From an uncultured Collinsella sp. (lineage in GTDB: Bacteria; Actinomycetota; Coriobacteriia; Coriobacteriales; Coriobacteriaceae): a stretch of DNA of 64,000 nucleotides. Position 1 is the stretch's first letter; every line of letters begins with the position of its first letter. This document shows, piece after piece, positions 26,301 to 32,763 of the stretch. A model generated the notes under the pieces. That model saw nothing but the letters and a program-made list of their open reading frames with translations. It did not search any database and was not told the origin of the DNA. The position numbers and the translations under genes were made by a program. The DNA is taken from positions 1-64,000 of the forward strand of contig CAAENX010000007.1 of NCBI GenBank assembly GCA_900757495.1, written 5' to 3'.

Positions 26301-26621
26301 GTGCTGGAGCGCAAAAAGGAGATTGGCATCCTGCGCGCGATCGGCGCGTCAAAGCGCAACGTGGCAAACGTATTTAATGCCGAGACCTTTATCGAAGGCC
26401 TCATTGCCGGCGTCTTTGCCATTGTCGTCGTGGTGGCCGTGAGCTTTCCGGTTAATGCCTGGGCGCTTGCGGCCAAGCAGGTGCCCAACCTGATGAGCCT
26501 GCCCGTTCAAGACGCGCTGATGCTCATTGTAATTTCGGTGCTGCTGACGGTCGTTGCCGGCCTGCTGCCGGCTCGCAGCGCATCCAAGAAAGACCCTGTG
26601 GAAGCCCTACGCTCCGAATAA
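23367..26621 (+). CDS. ABC transporter with fused ATPase and FtsX/MacB-type permease
   Basis: 1084 residues from the ATG at 23367 (AGAGG 9 bases upstream); a TTG nine bases earlier is possible. The ATPase is N-terminal: Walker A GPSGSGKTT (38-46), signature LSGGQMQR, Walker B VLADEPTGALD. TM1 follows at about 270. Then comes an unusually long extracytoplasmic region of roughly 600 residues, with acidic repeats of the type DLSGLDLSGLDID around 650-680 and a helical stretch (QLAPYLQQSMDQVMKAV). Three C-terminal helices carry the FtsX motif LRAIGASKRNVANVF, ending DPVEALRSE. MacB-like proteins export peptides or lipoproteins or drive cell-wall enzymes by mechanotransmission; the substrate is unknown. 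It is monocistronic. Confidence 0.85.
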   Translation: MLDLRVICKRYVTQSFTQVALDSVSLSFRDNEFVAILGPSGSGKTTMLNVIGGLDHFDSGDLLIDGISTKDFSDRDWDAYRNNRIGFVFQSYNLIPHQTILENVELALTLTGVGHAERRQRARKALEAVGLGEHVNKRPSQLSGGQMQRVAIARALINDPEIVLADEPTGALDSTTSVQVMDLLKDVARDRLVIMVTHNPELAYQYATRIVNLADGKITDDSDPFDVANAARREAKPTRKTSMSFVTALGLSARNLLTKKGRTAMTAFAGSIGIIGIAAILALSNGVNGYIKKVEEDTLSSYPLTISKQDYDLSSMMGGQGTTDDDTSKNEGSSDDGTDGKAQGTDKIPVVTALKDMFASVKSNDMTSFKAWLDAGGDGIDKEVNAIQYGYGVTPVVYRAGKGDEKPVRLVPNAMTEAMSGGASSAATVSMDSMGTSVFNEMIDDQSLLDSQYDVVAGHWPTSANEAVMVLSSRGTVGDYTLYSIGALDIDELNDLVNSAMTADGKVKTPKTGSDFTYDDALSTTFKVLSPADAYRKNEETGMWTDMSGDADFMKAKVADGIDVRIVGVVRPNETANASALSPGIVYTHALTRQLMERAADSQIVQEQLAHPETDVFTGKTFDELQGEAKQGVDLSSMFSVDEAALKSAFSFDSSALSGAAGGMDLSGLDLSGLDIDLSGVGRDIDFSDIMAKAPVPDFSGIFDGLELTPEQMQQVGALANQLFEGFMRSDQFKALSPEDLKDASKLAAAFSAYLENDVAAQQYLAQLRALGGDALAERLQQVMGDYVQKQLAPYLQQSMDQVMKAVSEQIATTVSTQLKAGAAGLMDQMATQMSSSFANLASAMRVDAGAFARAIHFNMDAEDLSSLMMSYAKASKLTYDNNLTTLGYADEADPISVKIFPRDFEAKERVLDYIDAYNKQVKAAGHDEQAISYTDYMGIIMGSVTDIVNTISLVLISFVSISLAVSSIMIGIITYISVLERKKEIGILRAIGASKRNVANVFNAETFIEGLIAGVFAIVVVVAVSFPVNAWALAAKQVPNLMSLPVQDALMLIVISVLLTVVAGLLPARSASKKDPVEALRSE

Positions 26622-26651
26622 TGTGACAAAGGGGCAGTCCCTTTGTCACAT
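26621..26651. repeat. REP-like hairpin, family A copy 3
   Basis: ATGTGACAAAGGGGC...GTCCCTTTGTCACAT. Its first base is the last base of the ABC gene's TAA stop codon. It lacks the second hairpin of copies 1 and 2. Confidence 0.7.
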
Positions 26652-26661
26652 TGGATGAAAA

Positions 26662-26698
26662 GGCGCGGGAAGGGGGTGGCCCCTTCCCGCGCCTTCTA
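26662..26698. terminator. Bidirectional terminator hairpin
   Basis: GGCGCGGGAAGGGG-GTGG-CCCCTTCCCGCGCC is a perfect 14-bp stem followed by TTCTAGTTTGTTTT. It serves the rightward ABC gene and the leftward membrane-protein gene whose stop is at 26696. Confidence 0.65.
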
Positions 26699-27829
26699 GT
26701 TTGTTTTGCCCATCAGCGTAATACGGACGCTTGGATGGGTGTACTCGTCAAACTCGTCCTCGGGATCCGTATCAAACGAGTAATATGTTTTGATGAGGTC
26801 GTCACTCGTCCTGATAGAGATTCTCTCGTAGAGTGAGCCGTTCAAAAATGCCTGCCTAAACTCTTCGGGGAGTTTCTGCGGTGCCAAGAGCTCGGGGCTC
26901 ACCGTCTTGACGTCTACGGTTTGGACGGCAGAGAACAGCTCGTCAAGGTCGCGCTCGATGCGGGCGAGGTTGTCCTCAAGGCTCGCGCTGGGGTCGACCT
27001 CTGCCGCGTAGCTCACTTCCTTGAGTGTCCCCTTGTTGTCAAAGTCCAGATAGGTATAGGCCTTCTGGGTACCTGAGTCGCCTTCGTGCAGATAGCCGCG
27101 GACGTGATAGCCGTAATCTTGATATCGCTCGTAGGGGTCATCGGCGGACACGTACTCGCATGCGGGCTCTAATGCCTTGCGGGCGATGGCGATCTGCTCG
27201 GCCGCGGCCGCGGCGTTCTGTTGCATCTTGATGTTTCCCTGCGCCAGCTGCGGGATATAGGCACCGCACACGATTGCGAGGGGCAGTGCCACAAGCGCGA
27301 CGATCCACTTTTTTGCACGGGGGATAGGCACGCCACAGGCCTCTGCCATGGCCTTTGCGTTGGCAAAGCTTTCGGCAAGCACGTCTGCCGCGGTGGCGAC
27401 GGCGCCTACGGCAGCGGCGACTTCTGCCGCACCGCCCAGGTTGCGTGCGGTCTCATTGTCGCTGTTCTTGAGCAGACGCGCGGCGGCCTGCGTGCCAACA
27501 ACGCCTGCAATTTGTGCCGAGCGGTCTTTTTCGCTCTGCTCGACGGCGAGCCGGTGCTGCATTTCCCTCCACTGCTTGCCGCGCATGCCAAAGCGCGGCG
27601 CGAGCGCGCAATAGCAGAAGATGATGAGCTCGACGGCGGTGAGCGCCAAGGCGGTCATCATGCCCGTCTCCTGGAAGCTTTCATGATGGAAGACGATATC
27701 GTCAATCATTTCGAAGGGAATGATCAAAAAAGGCAGCACAAACGCCATGGCAAGCGCCGCGCCGGCAACCTTGGGACAGATGCAGTATCGCTGGATGCGC
27801 TTGCGTTCTTGTTCGGAAAGTGTAGCCAT
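26696..27829 (-). CDS. Membrane protein of unknown function
   Basis: 377 residues from the ATG at 27829 (AAGGAG, 5-base gap); the frame extends further upstream without a ribosome site. It has two N-terminal helices (AGAALAMAFVLPFLIIPF; MMTALALTAVELIIFCYCALA), then an Ala-rich cytoplasmic helical region with many charged residues. A third helix (KWIVALVALPLAIVCGAYIP) and a C-terminal domain of about 190 residues follow, the latter apparently outside. The C-terminal domain reads like an alpha/beta ligand-binding or lipoprotein-type fold (YTYLDFDNKGTLKEVSY). It is probably co-transcribed with the DUF3592 gene 63 bp upstream. I do not recognise the family. Confidence 0.7.
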   Translation of the reverse strand: MATLSEQERKRIQRYCICPKVAGAALAMAFVLPFLIIPFEMIDDIVFHHESFQETGMMTALALTAVELIIFCYCALAPRFGMRGKQWREMQHRLAVEQSEKDRSAQIAGVVGTQAAARLLKNSDNETARNLGGAAEVAAAVGAVATAADVLAESFANAKAMAEACGVPIPRAKKWIVALVALPLAIVCGAYIPQLAQGNIKMQQNAAAAAEQIAIARKALEPACEYVSADDPYERYQDYGYHVRGYLHEGDSGTQKAYTYLDFDNKGTLKEVSYAAEVDPSASLEDNLARIERDLDELFSAVQTVDVKTVSPELLAPQKLPEEFRQAFLNGSLYERISIRTSDDLIKTYYSFDTDPEDEFDEYTHPSVRITLMGKTN

Positions 27830-27892
27830 AGCTGCTCCTTGGTGTCGTGGCGGTCGTTGCGGCGCATGGGGTGCGGGGCGCATCAGTTTGAG

Positions 27893-28420
27893 CTAGCGCT
27901 GGATAAGAACATAGAGCAAGATGCTCATCGCGATGAGCAAGAAGCCCGCGATGTTAAACATCAGTGTGGCAAAGTTGCCCACGATGGGGCGTTCGACATA
28001 GCTTTTGTCTGGGTTGCTGGGGTTGTAGTACACGGTCATTTGGCTACCGAGGGGCCAAAGCTGCTCCGCGAGGGTGCCTAGGCGGGCGATGGGGCCTGTC
28101 TGCACGTGCAGCCAGCCCTTGGCGTCTTCGTAGGCGGTGGCTTGCGTGCGGATGGGGAGTCCCGACAAGCTTTTGGTCTTTATGCCACGGAATTGTTTTT
28201 TCGCGCGGTATTGCGTGCCGTCGACGGTGTATTCCAAAACGGGATACATCCTGCCTTCGCCCATAAAGCGATGGTCGATGACCGTTCCCATGGTCACGGC
28301 GGTACAGGCCTTGGCGTTCTTGCGAGCGACGGCTTTCATGAGCGCGCTCACTCCGATAAGCAGGATGCCGATGCCCCCAACCAAGATGAGCACGAGCAGG
28401 GATATCTGCGAGGTGGTCAC
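27893..28420 (-). CDS. DUF3592-type membrane protein
   Basis: 175 residues from a GTG at 28420 with AAAGGAG six bases away; the longer open frame upstream runs into repeats and is rejected. An N-terminal helix (ISLLVLILVGGIGILLIGVSAL) and a C-terminal helix (LMFNIAGFLLIAMSILLYVLI) enclose an extracytoplasmic beta-rich domain. That domain has the DUF3592 pattern GTVIDHRFM...YPVLEYTVDGTQY...VYYNPSNPDKSYVE. The function of the family is unknown. It is the first gene of a two-gene operon with the membrane protein at 26696. Confidence 0.75.
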   Translation of the reverse strand: MTTSQISLLVLILVGGIGILLIGVSALMKAVARKNAKACTAVTMGTVIDHRFMGEGRMYPVLEYTVDGTQYRAKKQFRGIKTKSLSGLPIRTQATAYEDAKGWLHVQTGPIARLGTLAEQLWPLGSQMTVYYNPSNPDKSYVERPIVGNFATLMFNIAGFLLIAMSILLYVLIQR

Positions 28421-28510
28421 GGCGTTCTCCTTTGGCGCGATACCGTCATATGTGACCCAGTATAGAGAATCCCGCCATCGATGAGCTATTGCGGGGGGGG
28501 TCAATTCTGA

Positions 28511-28541
28511 ATGTGACAAATGGACTGTTCCTTTGTCACAT
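28511..28541. repeat. REP-like hairpin, family A copy 4
   Basis: ATGTGACAAATGGAC-TGT-TCCTTTGTCACAT: arms pair with one or two mismatches. It lies 16 bp from the fold-back element. Confidence 0.65.
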
Positions 28542-28556
28542 CGGGGACTGCGGAAT

Positions 28557-28740
28557 CGAGGTCTAATACTTTTCCCGAGAAGTGAACGAGTGAAAACGGA
28601 CTCCCGAAGCATCGACACTTTTGGCGTGCAATTTCCTGCGGTTTTGCCAGTCAAATCCTGCGGTTTTGACGCCTAAAAATGTCAATGCTTCGGGGGTCCA
28701 AATACAGCCGTTCACTTCTCGGGAAAAGTATTAGACCTCG
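28557..28740. repeat. 184-bp fold-back element
   Basis: Perfect 32-bp terminal inverted repeats (28557-28588 and 28709-28740; arm begins CGAGGTCTAATACTTTTCCC) enclose a second, imperfect stem of about 30 bp (GGACTCCCGAAGCAT... against ...ATGCTTCGGGGGTCC, 28598-28627/28669-28699). The loop carries two direct copies of CCTGCGGTTTTG at 28635-28646 and 28657-28668, 22 bp apart. No open frame is present. It could be a MITE-like element, a structured RNA, or an origin of hairpin-type repeats. Confidence 0.75.
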
Positions 28741-28795
28741 AAATATGGGCGGCGTTCGCGAACGGCAACTAGCTTGCGTCCGGTAGCCGGCACTT

Positions 28796-28822
28796 GGGGC
28801 AAAGGGACTGCCCTTTTGCCCC
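28796..28822. repeat. REP-like hairpin, family A variant copy 5
   Basis: GGGGCAAAGGG-ACTG-CCCTTTTGCCCC: the core AAAGGGACWGYCC is as in family A but the outer arms are changed, with both sides co-varying (GTGAC/GTCAC has become GGGGC/GCCCC). Paired changes show that the hairpin, not the sequence, is kept. Confidence 0.6.
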
Positions 28823-28906
28823 TTCACCATTGCATCGTATCTGGTGTGGAAAAAATATCGCCTGCGTTCTCGCGCCTGCGAAGAGTTCCTGAACCGCTTG
28901 AATGGG

Positions 28907-28937
28907 ATGTGACAAAGGGACAGTCCCTTTCTCACAT
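28907..28937. repeat. REP-like hairpin, family A copy 6
   Basis: ATGTGACAAAGGGAC-A-GTCCCTTTCTCACAT: one mismatch in the outer arm. It ends 14 bases before the start of the dihydrouridine synthase, so it lies in that gene's leader. Confidence 0.65.
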
Positions 28938-28951
28938 TGATTTGAGAGTGG

Positions 28952-29911
28952 ATGTTGATGAATTTATCGCTGGCCCCCATGGAGGGGATTACCGGGCATG
29001 TGTTCCGTCGCGTGCATGCGGAGTGCTTTGGCGCGCTCGATTGTTATTACACGCCGTTTTTGCCGCCGCCGCGGGTGGGCAACCGCTTTGGTGGCAAGGC
29101 GTTTAAAGAGGTCGATCCTGCCAATAACCAGGGGCTTAACGTAGTACCTCAGCTGATGTCCAAGAACGCGGACGAGTTTGTGTGGGCGGCACAGGTGCTC
29201 GCCGACATGGGTTATCGCGAGGTCAATCTCAACTTGGGTTGTCCTTCGGGAACGGTTGTCGCCAAGGGCAAGGGTTCGGGTTTCTTGCGCAATCTCGACG
29301 AGCTCGAGGTGTTCTTGAACGATGTGTGCGGGCGGTCGCCGTTGCCGGTGTCGGTCAAGACCAGGCTGGGGCTGGAGAGTGACGACGAATACGAGCGCGT
29401 GCTCGATCTGTATTGCCGCATGCCGTTGGCAGAACTAATCGTGCATCCGCGCGTACAAAAGGACCGCTATACGGGCTCGCCGCGCAAAGAGTTTTATGGC
29501 GAGACGCTGGAGCGGGCGCCGTTTCCCGTGGCCTATAACGGTGACATTTTTGATCTTGAGGGCATGGACGCGCTGGTGGAGGCCTATCCCGGAACGCGCC
29601 ACATAATGTTGGGGCGCGGCCTCCTCGCGAACCCCGCGCTGGCTCGCATGGTCAAGGGCGGCCCTGCTGCAACGGCTGCTGAGCTGCAGCGTTTCCACGA
29701 CACGATGTTTGCGGCATATGCGGAAGAGATTGGCGGCAATGCGGTCTTTCGCATGAAGGAGTGGTGGTTCTACGCCAAGTGCGCCTTCGCCGATCCTGTT
29801 ACCGTTCACAAGATCGTACGCAAGACCAAAAAGGTCGACGAATATCGCGCCGCCGTCGAGCGCGTCTTTCGCGAGCAGCCACTTGCACCCATAGCCCGCT
29901 TCCACGGCTAG
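28952..29911 (+). CDS. tRNA-dihydrouridine synthase (Dus family)
   Basis: 319 residues. This FMN enzyme reduces specific uridines in the tRNA D-loop with NADPH. Family marks are APMEGITGHVFRR at the N-terminus, the catalytic cysteine C97 in VNLNLGCPSG followed by KGKGSGFLR, VKTRLG, and the phosphate-binding GRGLLANPAL near the C-terminus. The start may be the ATG at 28952 or the one at 28958; the ribosome site (GAGAGTGG) is mediocre and lies right after a repeat hairpin. The gene is monocistronic, with a family B repeat starting 1 base after its stop. Confidence 0.9.
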   Translation: MLMNLSLAPMEGITGHVFRRVHAECFGALDCYYTPFLPPPRVGNRFGGKAFKEVDPANNQGLNVVPQLMSKNADEFVWAAQVLADMGYREVNLNLGCPSGTVVAKGKGSGFLRNLDELEVFLNDVCGRSPLPVSVKTRLGLESDDEYERVLDLYCRMPLAELIVHPRVQKDRYTGSPRKEFYGETLERAPFPVAYNGDIFDLEGMDALVEAYPGTRHIMLGRGLLANPALARMVKGGPAATAAELQRFHDTMFAAYAEEIGGNAVFRMKEWWFYAKCAFADPVTVHKIVRKTKKVDEYRAAVERVFREQPLAPIARFHG

Positions 29912-29912
29912 C

Positions 29913-29968
29913 TAGTCATTGGGGACGTTCTTTAACGACTACTCATTTAAGTGCGTCCCCAACGACTA
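29913..29968. repeat. REP-like palindrome, family B copy 1
   Basis: TAGTCATTGGGGACGTTCTT ... AAGTGCGTCCCCAACGACTA: about 18 of 20 arm positions pair around an AT-rich centre. It starts next to the dus stop codon and is followed after 12 bp by family C copy 1. Confidence 0.7.
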
Positions 29969-29980
29969 TGTTGCAAAAGC

Positions 29981-30035
29981 TGTACGTCAGCACCCAAAGA
30001 TGTCGAAAAAAGTCGACTTTGGATGCTGACATACA
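29981..30035. repeat. REP-like palindrome, family C copy 1
   Basis: TGTACGTCAGCACCCAAAG ... CTTTGGATGCTGACATACA with an inner GTCGA/TCGAC stem; 55 bp in all. A second copy in the same orientation lies at 30542-30596 on the other side of the toxin-antitoxin remnant. Confidence 0.7.
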
Positions 30036-30055
30036 CGTTTGGGTTCGGCGGGGGA

Positions 30056-30322
30056 CTAGGCAATCCTTGCGTCAAGGGTAATGAGCTCCCTGAGCCGCTC
30101 TGCGCGTGTCTGCCCATGACGCTTTGCCTTTGCGTCAAATGCTTCAAGAACCGATTCACCCACACGTGCCGATAAAACAACGCTTGGTTCATCGGAAATC
30201 GGCGGCCTTCCCAACTTGACGGTGTGGCCCTTTGGCCACTCATCTTTTTCGTATGCCGCTGCGGCTTTTTCTAGCTCACCGGGAGCAAACCCCATCATCT
30301 TTTCGAGCTGCTTGGCGTCCAT
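30056..30322 (-). CDS. Antitoxin-like protein (probable ribbon-helix-helix type)
   Basis: 88 residues from the ATG at 30322, set by GGAGG five bases upstream. The acidic/basic N-terminal half (LEKMMGFAPGELEKAAAAYEKDEWPKGHT) is followed by PSVVLSARVGESVLEAFDAKAKRHGQTRAERLREL. The last 45 residues fit a short beta strand followed by two helices, as in RHH antitoxins. It begins 8 bp after the toxin remnant, the usual toxin-first order of this type. With the toxin truncated, it is probably an orphan antitoxin or a DNA-binding repressor that still acts on the palindrome at 30452. Confidence 0.7.
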   Translation of the reverse strand: MDAKQLEKMMGFAPGELEKAAAAYEKDEWPKGHTVKLGRPPISDEPSVVLSARVGESVLEAFDAKAKRHGQTRAERLRELITLDARIA

Positions 30323-30330
30323 AGTGCCTC

Positions 30331-30438
30331 CTATCGATCGATTCCGATTTCCCTGAGCACCTTGCGCGTAGGAGGGACAAGGGCGTGGTAAATGATGTAG
30401 CCATCCCGATCGGGGCAACATCGAGCGATGAGCTCCAT
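30331..30438 (-). pseudogene. Toxin remnant, C-terminal 35 residues
   Basis: The frame from the ATG at 30438 reads MELIARCCPDRDGYIIYHAL and ends TRKVLREIGIDR. I recall the pattern YIIYHALVPPTRK..L.EIG as the C-terminal end of small actinobacterial toxins paired with such antitoxins; the N-terminal two thirds are absent. Upstream lie a promoter-like palindrome and then family B/C repeats, so the toxin's 5' part was probably lost during repeat-mediated rearrangement. No good ribosome site precedes the ATG. The family name is uncertain; truncation is an inference from length. Confidence 0.5.
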
Positions 30439-30451
30439 GAGGCGGCTTCTC

Positions 30452-30479
30452 TTTTTGTATACAATTTTGTAGACAAAAA
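30452..30479 (-). promoter_or_regulatory. Operator-like palindrome upstream of the toxin-antitoxin remnant
   Basis: TTTTTGTATAC (30452-30462) and GTAGACAAAAA (30469-30479) form an 11-bp inverted repeat with one mismatch and a 6-bp spacer. It is AT-rich and lies where an antitoxin operator would be expected. Confidence 0.5.
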
Positions 30480-30490
30480 TACAAGTAACT

Positions 30491-30516
30491 AGTCATTTAA
30501 GAACGTCCAATGACTA
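30491..30516. repeat. Family B repeat, right half only (copy 2)
   Basis: AGTCATTTAAGAACGTCC-AATGACTA matches the right half of copies at 40662 and 29913, with two C residues missing from the CCCC run. The left arm is absent, so this copy is truncated. Confidence 0.55.
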
Positions 30517-30541
30517 CCTGTGGTAGGCCCATGCAAAAAGC

Positions 30542-30596
30542 TGTACGTCAGCATCCAAAGATGTCGAAAAATGTCGACTTTGGATGCTGACGTACA
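30542..30596. repeat. REP-like palindrome, family C copy 2
   Basis: TGTACGTCAGCATCCAAAG ... CTTTGGATGCTGACGTACA, fully paired in the outer arms (19 bp). It is the same size and orientation as copy 1 at 29981 and again follows a family B sequence. Confidence 0.7.
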
Positions 30597-30648
30597 TGTT
30601 TGTGCCGTATGGGTTTGTGCGTTGGGGCCGGCCGACCGCAATAGAACG

Positions 30649-30894
30649 CTAGAGCAGGTTCTTCTGTATCCACGCGATGATGTCGTTCGATTCGTAGAGT
30701 GGCGCGCCGTCAATGAACAGGCAGGGAACCTGGCGTTTTCCGCCGACGGCGATGAGTGTCCGCTCGGCATCGGAATCGGTCGAGATATTACGCTCGGGGA
30801 TGGTCACGCCGTTATCGGCCAGGAAGCGCTTGACCTTTATGCAATACGGGCAGCCGGTCATAACGTAGAGCGCGAGCTCGTGATCAGTAGCCAT
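30649..30894 (-). CDS. Glutaredoxin-like protein
   Basis: 81 residues from the ATG at 30894 (GGAG, 5-base gap); the frame extends to 30933 without a ribosome site. The thioredoxin fold has a dithiol active site TGCPYC (C15, C18), a cis-Pro segment QVPCLFIDG with one further Cys, and the family's YESNDIIAWI C-terminal helix. It would be a cytoplasmic reductant of disulfides or glutathione-like adducts. Actinobacteria usually lack glutathione, so the partner thiol is unknown. It is the same length as small glutaredoxins/NrdH. It stands alone. Confidence 0.85.
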   Translation of the reverse strand: MATDHELALYVMTGCPYCIKVKRFLADNGVTIPERNISTDSDAERTLIAVGGKRQVPCLFIDGAPLYESNDIIAWIQKNLL

Positions 30895-30945
30895 AGGTCT
30901 CCAATCGGTTGAGGTTTCGATTGAAATACCCAAAGCCGCCGCGGT

Positions 30946-31773
30946 CTATGCACGCGTCAACGACGACTCGATTGCCTGTACCAGAAACGCCGTGGCGCCG
31001 GTGCCGCAGGGCTTGTCGTAGTAGTCAACAAAGCGCTGGTCGGCAAGATAGCCGTGGGCGAGGCCCAAGTACGCCTCGTCTTGGGGCTCGCATCCCCAGT
31101 TGAGAGCAATCCAGCGACGATGCATCGCGACAAGCTTGCGAGCCTCGCTTCCATCCGGTTCGCCGTCGCTCATGGCAATCGAGAGCTGGCCCAGAATAGC
31201 GCGTTCAAGTTCCTTCATGTCGTTCCATGTCTGAGGATCCATATCCAGTAACGTTTCGTTTGCTGCATCGATAGCCTCATCGCCATAGCGCGCCCGCGCT
31301 TCGGCGCCGTAGCGCTCCTCGTTTTCTTGCACGGCGCGCCAGCGTTCCAGTTGCGGCAGCACGGCGCCCATGAGCGAGACAGCTTCGTCGAGCGACATAC
31401 CGGTGTTTTGTGCCAGGCGCGGGGCACAATCCTCGATCATTGCCTCCATCGTAGTGTCGTAGGTGTACTTGCCGTGGTCGTAGCACCACTTGCAGTAATG
31501 ATCGGTCGCGGTGCCCGCAGCATCGGTGCCGCAGTCGTCGGGTGTGAGCACCATGCCGCAGCTCTGGCAATAGTGCTCGGGCATTTCGAGCAGGTGGGAC
31601 AGCGGTTCTCCGGTTACGGCGGCAATGAGCTTCATCATGTCGATGCCCGGGGTGACTTCGCCGCGCTCCCAGCGGCTGACGGCTTGGCGCGTGACATAGA
31701 GCTTGGCGGCAAGCTGCTCTTGGGTAAGGTTGTTGGCGCGACGGACGGCGATGAGTTTTTCTGCAAAGGCCAT
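30946..31773 (-). CDS. XRE-family regulator with zinc ribbon and TipAS-like C-terminus
   Basis: 275 residues with AAAGGAG before the ATG. The N-terminal helix-turn-helix (RRANNLTQEQLAAKLYVTRQAVSRWERGE) is of the Cro/CI type. A zinc-ribbon-like domain follows (YCQSCGM...CGTD...YCKWCYDHG; four cysteines in two pairs, about 69-98). From about 130 the helical region (WNDMKELERAILGQL; LVAMHRRWIALNW; YLADQRFVDYYDK) resembles the TipAS ligand-binding domain known from TipA-type regulators. So it may sense a small molecule or peptide antibiotic. The target is unknown; autoregulation is usual. Confidence 0.8.
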   Translation of the reverse strand: MAFAEKLIAVRRANNLTQEQLAAKLYVTRQAVSRWERGEVTPGIDMMKLIAAVTGEPLSHLLEMPEHYCQSCGMVLTPDDCGTDAAGTATDHYCKWCYDHGKYTYDTTMEAMIEDCAPRLAQNTGMSLDEAVSLMGAVLPQLERWRAVQENEERYGAEARARYGDEAIDAANETLLDMDPQTWNDMKELERAILGQLSIAMSDGEPDGSEARKLVAMHRRWIALNWGCEPQDEAYLGLAHGYLADQRFVDYYDKPCGTGATAFLVQAIESSLTRA

Positions 31774-31900
31774 AACGGCTCCTTTCTGCTGCTTGTTGGC
31801 TTAAGCATACGCGGCGGCCGACGCCCTTCCAAGCAACCGTTGGTTGCAAAAGGGGCGGTCGCGGTGAGGGATTACGCGCATCGCGCATGCCCTCATGCCG

Positions 31901-31906
31901 TACAAT
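31901..31906 (+). promoter_or_regulatory. -10 box placing trmO on a leaderless transcript
   Basis: TACAAT lies only 7 bases before the trmO ATG. Transcription would start at or a base before the A of ATG, giving a leaderless mRNA. There is no ribosome site, in keeping with that. Confidence 0.4.
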
Positions 31907-31913
31907 GACCGGC

Positions 31914-32651
31914 ATGAAACCTATTGCACACATACATACCGACCTGCCGCAAAAGTTCGGCATCCCGCGCAACAGCTTTTTGGCGCCCCATCTTGAGGGA
32001 CGCATCGTCTTTGAGCCGGAATTTGCCTCCAGCGCGGCAGTTGAGGGTCTGGACTCCTTCTCTCACCTGTGGCTGCTCTGGCGCTTTGAAAACGGAACAC
32101 CCGGCGGCGCGGCCGAAGACATCGCCGCCGATGCCAAGACACAGGATAGGTCCGGCACCAACGCCAAGTGGTCGAAGACCGTGCGTCCGCCGCGCTTGGG
32201 TGGAGCCGAGCGCGTGGGCGTATTTGCCACGCGCAGCCCGTTTCGACCTAATCCCATTGGGCTTACCTGCGTCAAACTCGATCATGTCGGGCTTACCGAC
32301 GATGGCCCCATCATCCATGTGCTAGGGGCCGATCTGCGTGACGGCACGCCCATCTACGACATTAAGCCCTACATTCCGTTTGCGGACTGCCACTCGGATG
32401 CGACCGGCGGCTGGATTGAGGATGCGCCGTGGCAAGAGCTCGACGTTGACTTCCCGCAAGCGCTGCAGGAGATGGTCCCGCCCACGAAGCTCCCCGGGTT
32501 GGTCGAGGTCCTTCGCCAAGATCCGCGCCGCGCGGGTAGCAAGCACGAGCCAAACCGCATTTACCACTTGGCTTACGCTGGGCTCGACATATCCTTTACG
32601 GTTGACGGATCCAAGTTGACGGTAACCGCCGTCAACGACGCGCGGGACTAG
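31914..32651 (+). CDS. trmO: TrmO: tRNA N6-threonylcarbamoyladenosine37 methyltransferase (TsaA/YaeB family)
   Basis: 245 residues from the ATG at 31914; an in-frame ATG at 31887 precedes the -10 box and is rejected. The TsaA-like beta-barrel SAM enzyme starts PIAHIHTDLPQKFGIPRN, with the family motifs RIVFEPEF, GLDSFSHLWLLWRFE, RPPRLGG, GVFATRSPFRPNPIGLTCVKL, VLGADLRDGTPIYDIKPYIPFAD. It methylates t6A37 of certain tRNAs to fine-tune decoding. The C-terminal about 80 residues form the second, tRNA-binding domain seen in the bacterial enzyme. It is monocistronic. Confidence 0.9.
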   Translation: MKPIAHIHTDLPQKFGIPRNSFLAPHLEGRIVFEPEFASSAAVEGLDSFSHLWLLWRFENGTPGGAAEDIAADAKTQDRSGTNAKWSKTVRPPRLGGAERVGVFATRSPFRPNPIGLTCVKLDHVGLTDDGPIIHVLGADLRDGTPIYDIKPYIPFADCHSDATGGWIEDAPWQELDVDFPQALQEMVPPTKLPGLVEVLRQDPRRAGSKHEPNRIYHLAYAGLDISFTVDGSKLTVTAVNDARD

Positions 32652-32763
32652 CCAGCCATTCGATGGCGCTCGCCAAATTCAACGCCAAACCCCGTGCCAA
32701 AATCGCCCACGCTGGTGGACAATAACGCCTATCAAAACAATCCGCTTTGCACGGGAGCTCAGC

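Larger units (their letters stand above)
28421..28951. other. 530-bp gene-free repeat cluster
   Basis: This stretch contains no gene. It holds four inverted repeats listed separately: family A copies at 28511, 28796 and 28907, and the 184-bp fold-back at 28557. It lies between divergent genes (the DUF3592 gene leftwards, the dihydrouridine synthase rightwards), so it must also contain both promoters. Confidence 0.6.
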
